This document shows positions 1 to 5,372 of a stretch of DNA of 7,092 nucleotides, one piece after another. This stretch comes from JACRBK01 sp964427955 (GTDB lineage: Bacteria > Chloroflexota > Anaerolineae > Aggregatilineales > Aggregatilineaceae). Position 1 is the first letter of the stretch; the number at the start of each line of letters is the position of its first letter. Position numbers and translations under genes: made by a program. The notes beneath the pieces were generated by a model that did not search any database, had not been told where the DNA came from, and saw nothing but the letters and a program-made list of their open reading frames with translations. The stretch lies in the NCBI GenBank assembly GCA_964427955.1, contig CAYRWY010000315.1, positions 1 through 7,092 of the forward strand, written 5' to 3'.

Positions 1-1379
1 CCATCGCGCCCGGCGCTGAGCACCTGCGATCCATCCGGCGACCAGGTGGCGCTGGTGACCCAGCCCTTGTGCCCGGTCAGGACGAGCAGACTTTGCCCGG
101 ACACGGCGTCCCAAATGCGCGCGGTACCGTCGGCGCTGGCCGTGACAATGCGCGTGCCGTCCGGCGACCACGCGACGGCGTTGACCAGGTCGGTATGTCC
201 GGCCAGCGTCAGCACCGGATCGCCCGTCGCCGCGTCCCAGACCAGGGCTTTGTCGTCCCAACTTCCGGTGACGAGCTGCGATCCGTCCGGCGACCAGGCG
301 ACGCTGGACACGCCGCTTTCATGTCCGAAGAGGGTCATCAACAGGTCGCCGCTGGCCGCGTCCCAGATGCGGGCGGTCTTGTCGCCGCTGGCCGTCGCGA
401 GGCGCGTACCGTCCGGCGAATAGGCCACGGCCTGCACGATCCCTTCGTGACCGCTAAAAATGCGCCGCGCCCGGCTGGTCTGGACCGCCGCGCCCAGCGC
501 GCGATCCGCCTGCCAGACATAGGGGTAATCTTCCAGCGCGGCCAGCGCCAGCAGCACCCCCCGTTCGGGGGCCGCGCCGAACAGCTCCAACTGCGCCTGA
601 GCGGCCAGGCCAATCGCCTCCGAGATCAGGCCCTGGTTCTGGGCATCCTTGCGGGCGGCGTCGGCCTTGCGGCGAGAATCTTCCGCGCGGTAATACTGCA
701 CGAGCGACGCGATCAGCAGCAGCACGATCAACGTGAGGACCCCGGCGATCACCCAGGTCAACTGCTGGCGGCGATTCTGTGCCCGGCGGCTTTTGCGGAT
801 GAATTCGACGTGGAGATCGGTGGGCGGGTTATGTTCCTTCTTCAGCCCTTCGGCGAGCCATTCCTCGGCCCGCTCCAACTCGTGACCGCGCAGCAGCAGA
901 CTGCTGTCGTGCTGGCGCGTCTCCCAACTGCGGGCCAGCACGAGCAGCCGGGCGTGCTGGCGGATGTAGGACAGGTCGGTGTCGAGGGCAGTCAGCAGGG
1001 CTTGAAAGGCCGTCGGATAATCGTCCTGCTCGCGGCAAAAAACCCAGTTGTGGATGTTGATGGCGGGATGCAGGCGCTGCTTGTCGGCATCCTCGGTGAT
1101 CTCGCGCCACAGCACCGGCAGAATCCGCTTGTTGTGTTCGTTGGCGTAATCGATCTCTTTGAAGCACGTCACCGAGCGCGCCGAATCGGGGCTGATCACG
1201 AACAGGAAGGCGTTCGCGGCTTCGACCCCGGCGCAGATCTCCTGCCACCAGTCCGCGGTGAGCGGAATATCCTCCCAATCGACCCAGGCATCGCGGCCCG
1301 CGCTGAGCAGCGATCCATGCAGGCGGCGCACGAACTCTTTATCGCGGCGTGAATAGGAGATGAATACTTCGCCCGGCAT
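1..1379 (-). CDS. TIR domain - transmembrane - WD40 repeat protein (3' end outside window)
   Basis: The reading frame is open from ATG at 1379 to the left edge, giving 459 codons and no stop, so the C-terminus is missing. Residues 4-130 form a TIR domain: it opens with VFISYSRRD and carries FLFVISPDS and the CFKEIDYA segment. E75 lies where bacterial and SARM1-type TIR NADases carry their catalytic glutamate, so NAD+ cleavage is plausible but inferred. Residues about 145-205 are a linker (LLLRGHELERAEEWL, then a basic RKSRRAQNRRQQ stretch) of the kind I recall between TIR and WD40 parts in other bacterial proteins. Residues about 208-229 are one hydrophobic membrane segment. From about 305, WD40 blades of exactly 42 residues follow (GH...SPDG...IWD); three are complete and a fourth is cut by the edge. 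The start is supported by AGGGAG six bases upstream (1386-1391). A likely role is signal-triggered NAD+ depletion or signalling in defence or stress, with the WD40 part as sensor. The trigger cannot be told. Confidence 0.92.
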   Translation of the reverse strand, partial: MPGEVFISYSRRDKEFVRRLHGSLLSAGRDAWVDWEDIPLTADWWQEICAGVEAANAFLFVISPDSARSVTCFKEIDYANEHNKRILPVLWREITEDADKQRLHPAINIHNWVFCREQDDYPTAFQALLTALDTDLSYIRQHARLLVLARSWETRQHDSSLLLRGHELERAEEWLAEGLKKEHNPPTDLHVEFIRKSRRAQNRRQQLTWVIAGVLTLIVLLLIASLVQYYRAEDSRRKADAARKDAQNQGLISEAIGLAAQAQLELFGAAPERGVLLALAALEDYPYVWQADRALGAAVQTSRARRIFSGHEGIVQAVAYSPDGTRLATASGDKTARIWDAASGDLLMTLFGHESGVSSVAWSPDGSQLVTGSWDDKALVWDAATGDPVLTLAGHTDLVNAVAWSPDGTRIVTASADGTARIWDAVSGQSLLVLTGHKGWVTSATWSPDGSQVLSAGRD

Positions 1380-1385
1380 GACGCG

Positions 1386-1420
1386 CTCCCTATCCCCTGG
1401 CAGATGACGTTAGCATTCTA
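1386..1420 (-). promoter_or_regulatory. Ribosome binding site and candidate -10 box of the TIR-WD40 gene
   Basis: On the minus strand AGGGAG (1386-1391) lies six bases before the ATG at 1379 and decides that start. TAGAAT (1415-1420) matches five of six bases of the -10 consensus and would give a leader of about 30 bases. No convincing -35 box is seen at the usual spacing, so the promoter part is tentative. Confidence 0.4.
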
Positions 1421-1510
1421 TGTCCTATTTTGGACGAAGAGTGAGCTTGATGGCAAATTGATCCGGGTGTTTCCCGGCAGTCCTCTTCTTCCTGCCGCGC
1501 GAAGCAAGGG

Positions 1511-1633
1511 GGCGGACAGGCGTTGAGGATCGGGATTTTGAGGGACAATTCCCAATCTCCAAAAGCCGGGCGCAGCAAGCGGCGCCCCTACAACGACGTT
1601 TCCACCGTGCCACTCCCCCTCGCCACCTTCAGG
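1511..1633. repeat. Dispersed intergenic repeat, copy A (shortened)
   Basis: This is the first unit of a tandem pair with a period of 123-124 bp. It starts with GGCGGACAG, then has TTTTGAGGGACAATTCCCA, then a hairpin-forming core GGGCGC-N8-GCGCCC (1568-1587), then CCGTGCCACTCCCCCTCGCCAC. It ends before the right half of the second hairpin, which copies B and C both keep. No open frame here resembles a protein. The stretch between the TIR gene start and this repeat (about 1436-1510) holds only a small perfect hairpin (1463-1477) and nothing else I recognise. Confidence 0.85.
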
Positions 1634-1800
1634 GGCGGACAGACATTGAGAACCGGGACTTTTGAGAGACAATTTTCATTTTTTCAAAGCCGGGCGCAGC
1701 AAGCGGCGCCCCTACCACGACATTTCCACCGTGCCACTCCCCCTCGCCACGGGGTGGAGAGGGGGTCGGGGGGTGAGGTAAATCAGAGCGAATCTTCGCG
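1634..1800. repeat. Dispersed intergenic repeat, copy B (full length)
   Basis: This unit is directly repeated after copy A: GGCGGACAG at 1634 against 1511. It carries the GGGCGC-N8-GCGCCC core at 1692-1711. A longer hairpin spans 1739-1765: CCCCCTCGCCAC pairs with GTGGAGAGGGGG, with one internal mismatch and a three-base loop. It continues GTCGGGGGGTGAGGTAAA and ends with the dyad GCGAATCTTCGC (1788-1799), seven bases from the LacI stop codon. In one minus-strand frame the element reads HPPTPSPPRGEGEW, a peptide I recall as a common spurious translation of bacterial intergenic repeats. It has no transposase and no clear terminal inverted repeats. Confidence 0.88.
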
Positions 1801-1806
1801 TCCTCC

Positions 1807-2844
1807 CTACACCATGCGGACCGAAGCGCGCTCGATGAAATCGACCGGCAGCACCACATATTCCGACTCGATAGGGCGCCCTTCGATCAGGTCGTTCAGG
1901 AGCTGCGCGGCCATCCGTCCTTTTTCGCTGCTCGGCTGCCGGACGGTGGTCAGCGGCGGGCAGGTGATGTGATCCACATTGGTGTCGTCGTAGCCCACTA
2001 CCGACACGTCCCGCGGGATCTCGACGCCCAGATCGTGCGCGGCGCGCAGCACGCCCAGCGCCAGCACGTCCGCCATCGCGACCACCGCCGTCGGCTTCCA
2101 GTCCGAATGCCAGATTCCGGCGAAGGCTTCGTAGCCCCCTTCATAGGTGGGCTTGCATTCCACCAGCCGGATGTTGTGATGGCTGAGGGTCAGGCCCACT
2201 TCGCCCAGCGCGCGCAGATAGCCGTTCAGACGCCGCCCGGTCAGGCCGACGTATTCCCGGTAATCTCCGGCGTAAGCAGCTTCGATGCCGACGATGGCGA
2301 TCCGCTGGTGATTATGCTGGAGGATGTGCGTCATGGCGGCATAGGCTCCGGCCTCGTCGTCGATATTCACACACGGAATACCCGGCACGGGATCGCTGTC
2401 CACCATGACACAGGGAACGTTGCGCTGCTGCAAGACGATCACGACTTCTTTGTAGGCTTCGATGCCCAAGGCCAAAAAACCATCGACGGCGGCGCGCACC
2501 ACGGCCCGGTGCAGGTTGCCCTGGAGCGGCGGAACCAGCATCAGGGACAGCCCGACCTCATGGCAAACCTCCCCGATCCCTTCGATGAATTCGGCGATGT
2601 GAGGATTGCACGCCACGATGGGGATCGGCTGGGGCACGACCAGGCCGATACATCCGGTGCGCCCGGTTTTGAGGTTGCTGGCCAGCGGATCGGGGTTGTA
2701 GCCCAGTTCCCCGGCCACCTTCAGGATGCGCTGAAGGGTCGCCTCGGACAGCCGGTCGGGACGGTTGAACGCAAATGACACTGACGTCTTGGACACCCCG
2801 GCACGGCGGGCGATCTCATCGATGGTTACTTTACCTTTGATCAT
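1807..2844 (-). CDS. LacI/GalR-family transcriptional regulator
   Basis: This 345-residue protein has the usual LacI-family length and layout. Residues about 6-27 (VTIDEIARRAGVSKTSVSFAFN) form the N-terminal helix-turn-helix. Residues about 50-62 (PDPLASNLKTGR) form the hinge that contacts the centre of the operator. IGLVVP at 66-71 opens the type 1 periplasmic-binding-protein-like effector domain, which closes with the family-typical IPRDVSVVGYDD (277-287) and PPLTTVRQP (296-304). The recognition helix carries K19-T20 and F24 where LacI has Tyr-Gln and Arg. The ATG at 2844 is the first start after an in-frame TGA, and no strong Shine-Dalgarno precedes it. The effector is likely a sugar or related small molecule, but no transport or catabolic gene is in the window, so ligand and regulon are unknown. 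Transcription is divergent from the histidine kinase. A palindromic operator just downstream of its own promoter points to autorepression. Confidence 0.96.
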   Translation of the reverse strand: MIKGKVTIDEIARRAGVSKTSVSFAFNRPDRLSEATLQRILKVAGELGYNPDPLASNLKTGRTGCIGLVVPQPIPIVACNPHIAEFIEGIGEVCHEVGLSLMLVPPLQGNLHRAVVRAAVDGFLALGIEAYKEVVIVLQQRNVPCVMVDSDPVPGIPCVNIDDEAGAYAAMTHILQHNHQRIAIVGIEAAYAGDYREYVGLTGRRLNGYLRALGEVGLTLSHHNIRLVECKPTYEGGYEAFAGIWHSDWKPTAVVAMADVLALGVLRAAHDLGVEIPRDVSVVGYDDTNVDHITCPPLTTVRQPSSEKGRMAAQLLNDLIEGRPIESEYVVLPVDFIERASVRMV

Positions 2845-2886
2845 AGGACACCATTCTCAGCGTAAGCTCAAACAACTTTTGAGGAG

Positions 2887-2900
2887 TTAAACCGGTTTAT
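2887..2900. promoter_or_regulatory. LacI-family operator (perfect palindrome)
   Basis: TAAACCGGTTTA at 2888-2899 is a perfect 12-bp palindrome centred on CG. AAACCGGTTT is a classic LacI/GalR-family operator core, also seen in MalR- and CcpA-like sites. It lies about 43 bp upstream of the LacI-type gene and at roughly +5 to +18 relative to that gene's predicted transcription start, a position suited to blocking its own promoter. It is also about 110 bp upstream of the kinase start, where an effect is less certain. Confidence 0.75.
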
Positions 2901-2911
2901 TCCATAGTACA

Positions 2912-2940
2912 ACTATAACCTGTTTTCCGGCGTTTTTCCA
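2912..2940 (-). promoter_or_regulatory. Sigma-70-like promoter of the LacI-family gene
   Basis: On the minus strand, TGGAAA (2935-2940) is followed by exactly 17 bases and TATAGT (2912-2917). These match four of six and five of six consensus bases for the -35 and -10 boxes. Transcription would start near 2905, just before the operator palindrome, leaving a leader of about 60 bases. Confidence 0.55.
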
Positions 2941-2964
2941 CTGGTATTCAAGCGAGACGAGATG

Positions 2965-3005
2965 TAATAAAATGAGGCGTAGGAACCGGACCGGCTCGAC
3001 GGGAG
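2965..3005 (+). promoter_or_regulatory. Candidate -10 box and ribosome binding site of the histidine kinase
   Basis: TAAAAT (2968-2973) matches five of six bases of the -10 consensus, but the upstream -35 (around ATTCAA or TTCAAG, 2946-2952) is poor. GGGAG (3001-3005) sits five bases before the ATG at 3011. The -10-like box overlaps the upstream ATG at 2972, which argues for the 3011 start. Confidence 0.4.
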
Positions 3006-3010
3006 AAGCT

Positions 3011-5218
3011 ATGTCACCCATCTTTTGGGTGGACACCATCGCCTTAGGATTTGCGGCGCTCGTTGCCACCTCGCTGACCCTGATCGCGCTGGGCGCAGGG
3101 CTGCGCAGTGTGCTCAACGTGTCCTTCGCGCTGTTCACCCTGCTGGAGACCATCTGGGCGATCAGCTCGATCTTCACCAACCTGGCCCTGTGGCTGGAAA
3201 AGGGCGACGCGACCACGCTGACCGAGCTTTCGATCCTGGCTTACGCGCTCATGTTTCCGGTGTTGGTGCTGTTCAGCGCCCAGTACGTCAACCGCTACCG
3301 CCGCCCGGTTGGCCTGGCGGTCCTGGCCGGAGTGGTCGTCTTCATCGGGCTGGGGATACCGCTGTTTCAAGGTCGGGTCGCCGCCAACATCCGGCTGCAA
3401 GACAGCGGCGCCACGGCGATGGACCTGCATCCCTTCGGCTGGCTGGTCTCTCCCCTGCCGGTTGGGTTCGGGTTGTGGGCGCTGGTCCTGTTCTGGCAGG
3501 AACGCCGCTGCTTGCAGGAGCCTTACCTGGCGTACAGCGTCATGATCCTGGTCGCGGGCTACATCGTCGGCGGCATCTTCAACGTCGCCGTCCCGGTGTT
3601 GTCCCTGACCAGTACGCTGAGCGTCACCCTGCTGGGTTATGGCGTGATCACGCGCCAGCTTTTCAACCCACTGCGCGCGCAGACGCTCGCCCTCCAGCGC
3701 GAGGCCACCGAACGGACGCAGGCGGTCGAAGCTCTGCGCGAAAACGAGCAGCGGTTGCAACTGGCGCTCAAGGGCGCGGATTATGCCCTGTGGGATTGGG
3801 ATATTCCGACCGGGAACGTCACCCGCAGCGATCGCTGGAGCACCATGTTGGGCTACCGGTTGGACGAGCTGGAGCCGACGATTGACACCTGGCGGATGCG
3901 CTGTCACCCGGACGATCTGCCCGCCGCCGAAGCCGCGATCCAGGCCCACTTCGACGCCAAGACCCCGTTTTACGAAGCCGAATACCGCGTCCGCACGAAA
4001 TCCGGCGAATGGATCTGGATCTATGACCGGGGCCAGGTCGCCGAGCGGGATGCCAGCGGGGCGCCGCGCCGGATCATCGGCATCGAGCAGGATATTTCGG
4101 CGCGCAAACACATCGAAGAAGCGTTGATCCGGTCGGAGCAGGAGCGGCGGGCCATTCTGGACAGCATGTCCGAGCTGGTCGTCTACCAGAATCCTCAGAT
4201 GGAAATCATGTGGACCAACCGGGCCGCCGGGCAGTCGGTCGCCACGCCGCCATCCCAACTGGTCGGGCGCCGCTGCTATGAAATCTGGCACCAGCGGACG
4301 ATGCCTTGCGAGGGCTGTCCGGTCGTGGCCGTCTTAGCCACCGGGGAGAGCCAGGAGGGCGAAGTCGGCTCGCCCGATGGCCGCTTCTGGTTCATTCGAG
4401 GTTACCCGGTCAAAAACGCCAGCGGCCAGATCGAGGGGATCGTCGAGGTCGCCCAGGACGTCACGGTGCGCGCCCAGGCCGAACAGCGCCAGCGGGATTA
4501 CGCGCTGGAACGCGAACGCGCCAATATTCTGCACAGCTTCATCAGCAACGCGTCGCACGACCTCAAAACCCCGCTGACGACCATCAAGCTCAGCCTGCAC
4601 CTGATCCACGTCGCCGATCCCGCCACGCGTGAGCGCCACGTCCAGATTTTGGAGCGGCAGACCTCGCACCTGGAGCGGTTGTTGGAAAACATGCTGAACA
4701 TGTCGCGGCTGGACGCTACCCTGGGGTTCCAGTATGAACTGCTCGACCTGAATCTGCTGGTGCAGGATATCGTGGATCGCCACGGGGACCTGGCGCGGTA
4801 CAAGGCCCAGCGGTTGACTTTCACCGGAAGCCCAACGCTGCCCCCGGTGCGCGTCGCCAGGCTGCACCTGGCGGAAGCGATCAATCACCTGATCGTGAAC
4901 GCGCTGCAATACACGCCCGAAGCGGGGCAGATCGACGTGCGCACCGGCACGCAGGATCAGCACGTCGTGATCGAAGTTCAGGACAATGGCCGGGGCATCA
5001 CCCCCCACGACCTGCCGCACATCTTCGAGCACTTCTACCGGGCCGACAAAGCGCGCAGTGCCAACGAGGGGGGGACCGGCCTGGGTCTGACGATTGCCAA
5101 ACGTATCGTCGAGATGCACCAGGGCCGGATCGAGGTCGAGAGCGAACCCGGCCAGGGCAGCCTGTTCCGCATCGTGCTGCCGCTGCCGCCTGCGCTCCCG
5201 TTGCCTCCGCTCATTTGA
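3011..5218 (+). CDS. Sensor histidine kinase: 7TM - PAS - PAS - HisKA - HATPase
   Basis: Starting at 3011 the protein has 735 residues. The first 216 hold about seven hydrophobic segments (near 7-29, 33-55, 73-91, 100-118, 144-163, 172-194 and 197-216), like the 7TM sensory modules of some histidine kinases. A short coiled linker leads to PAS1 (about 248-364, WDWDIPTG to GIEQDIS, PAS_3-like with its PAC part) and PAS2 (about 380-485), which contains C422, C433 and C436 in CYEIWHQ and PCEGCPV. The HisKA H-box is SHDLKTP, with phospho-acceptor H516. The ATPase domain has its N-box at NALQYT (N630), DNGRGI (D658-) and GGTGLGL (687-693), so all catalytic boxes are intact. The kinase should autophosphorylate and pass phosphate to a response regulator, but none is in the window. 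A second ATG 39 bases upstream (2972) is in frame but has no ribosome binding site. The C-terminal 10-12 residues are Pro/Leu-rich, and the stop codon lies in a repeat element. Confidence 0.95.
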   Translation: MSPIFWVDTIALGFAALVATSLTLIALGAGLRSVLNVSFALFTLLETIWAISSIFTNLALWLEKGDATTLTELSILAYALMFPVLVLFSAQYVNRYRRPVGLAVLAGVVVFIGLGIPLFQGRVAANIRLQDSGATAMDLHPFGWLVSPLPVGFGLWALVLFWQERRCLQEPYLAYSVMILVAGYIVGGIFNVAVPVLSLTSTLSVTLLGYGVITRQLFNPLRAQTLALQREATERTQAVEALRENEQRLQLALKGADYALWDWDIPTGNVTRSDRWSTMLGYRLDELEPTIDTWRMRCHPDDLPAAEAAIQAHFDAKTPFYEAEYRVRTKSGEWIWIYDRGQVAERDASGAPRRIIGIEQDISARKHIEEALIRSEQERRAILDSMSELVVYQNPQMEIMWTNRAAGQSVATPPSQLVGRRCYEIWHQRTMPCEGCPVVAVLATGESQEGEVGSPDGRFWFIRGYPVKNASGQIEGIVEVAQDVTVRAQAEQRQRDYALERERANILHSFISNASHDLKTPLTTIKLSLHLIHVADPATRERHVQILERQTSHLERLLENMLNMSRLDATLGFQYELLDLNLLVQDIVDRHGDLARYKAQRLTFTGSPTLPPVRVARLHLAEAINHLIVNALQYTPEAGQIDVRTGTQDQHVVIEVQDNGRGITPHDLPHIFEHFYRADKARSANEGGTGLGLTIAKRIVEMHQGRIEVESEPGQGSLFRIVLPLPPALPLPPLI
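3014..3032 (+). other. Small hairpin just after the kinase start codon
   Basis: CACCCA (3015-3020) and TGGGTG (3026-3031) are perfect inverted repeats around TCTTT, with one extra U-G pair possible in RNA. The hairpin covers codons 2-7 and could damp translation initiation. It could also be chance. Confidence 0.3.
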
Positions 5219-5352
5219 GGGACAATTCCCATTTTTCAAAGCAGGGCGCAGCAAGCGGCGCCCCTATATGGACGTCTCTGCCACGCCACTCCCCCTCGCC
5301 ACCGGGTGGAGAGGGGGTCGGGGGGTGAGGTAAAACACCGCGAATTTTCGCG
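5214..5352. repeat. Dispersed intergenic repeat, copy C
   Basis: This is a third copy of the element found twice at 1511-1800, in the same orientation. It starts at TTTGAGGGACAATTCCCA, has the GGGCGC-N8-GCGCCC core at 5244-5263, the CCCCCTCGCCAC / GTGGAGAGGGGG hairpin at 5291-5317, then GTCGGGGGGTGAGGTAAA and the dyad CGCGAATTTTCGCG at 5339-5352. It lacks the GGCGGACAG left part of copies A and B. It fills nearly all of the 154-bp gap between the convergent kinase and RtcB genes, and its first bases contain the TGA stop of the kinase. Confidence 0.88.
5291..5352. terminator. Possible bidirectional transcription stop within repeat copy C
   Basis: Two dyads (5291-5317 and 5339-5352) lie between two converging genes. 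Read on the minus strand, the 14-bp dyad is followed by GTGTTTTACC, a weak T-tract, 21 bases after the RtcB stop. Neither side has a strong U-run, so this is a guess from position and structure, not a canonical intrinsic terminator. Confidence 0.3.
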
Positions 5353-5372
5353 TACTCAATGCTTTTCGCCCC

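Noticed and set aside
69..1352. Long plus-strand open frame opposite the TIR-WD40 gene
   Set aside because: The minus strand carries clear TIR and WD40 motifs; this frame is a GC-rich antisense shadow with no recognisable domain.
1463..1477. CCGGG-TGTTT-CCCGG hairpin as a terminator
   Set aside because: Only a 5-bp stem with no T-run on either strand, and located upstream of a gene start.
1511..1800. Repeats as a CRISPR array or insertion sequence
   Set aside because: Only two tandem units of about 124 bp, no spacers of regular size, no cas gene, no transposase and no clear terminal inverted repeats.
1418..1972. Several short open frames within the repeats (both strands)
   Set aside because: They translate the repeat itself (peptides such as HPPTPSPPRGEGEW) or overlap the LacI-type gene; none has an independent coding signal.
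2972..3010. Upstream ATG start for the kinase
   Set aside because: No Shine-Dalgarno, overlap with a -10-like box, and an Arg-rich, non-family extension; ATG 3011 has GGGAG at good spacing.
3044..4291. Long minus-strand open frame opposite the histidine kinase
   Set aside because: Low-complexity composition rich in Gln, Arg, Asp and Pro, with no domain; the plus strand encodes an intact kinase. The same holds for the minus frame at 4334-5254 and the plus frame at 5403-6446.
5219..5236. GGGA-CAAT-TCCC followed by TTTTT as an intrinsic terminator for the kinase
   Set aside because: A 4-bp stem is too weak, and the same bases occur in repeat copy A away from a gene end, so they are explained as part of the repeat.
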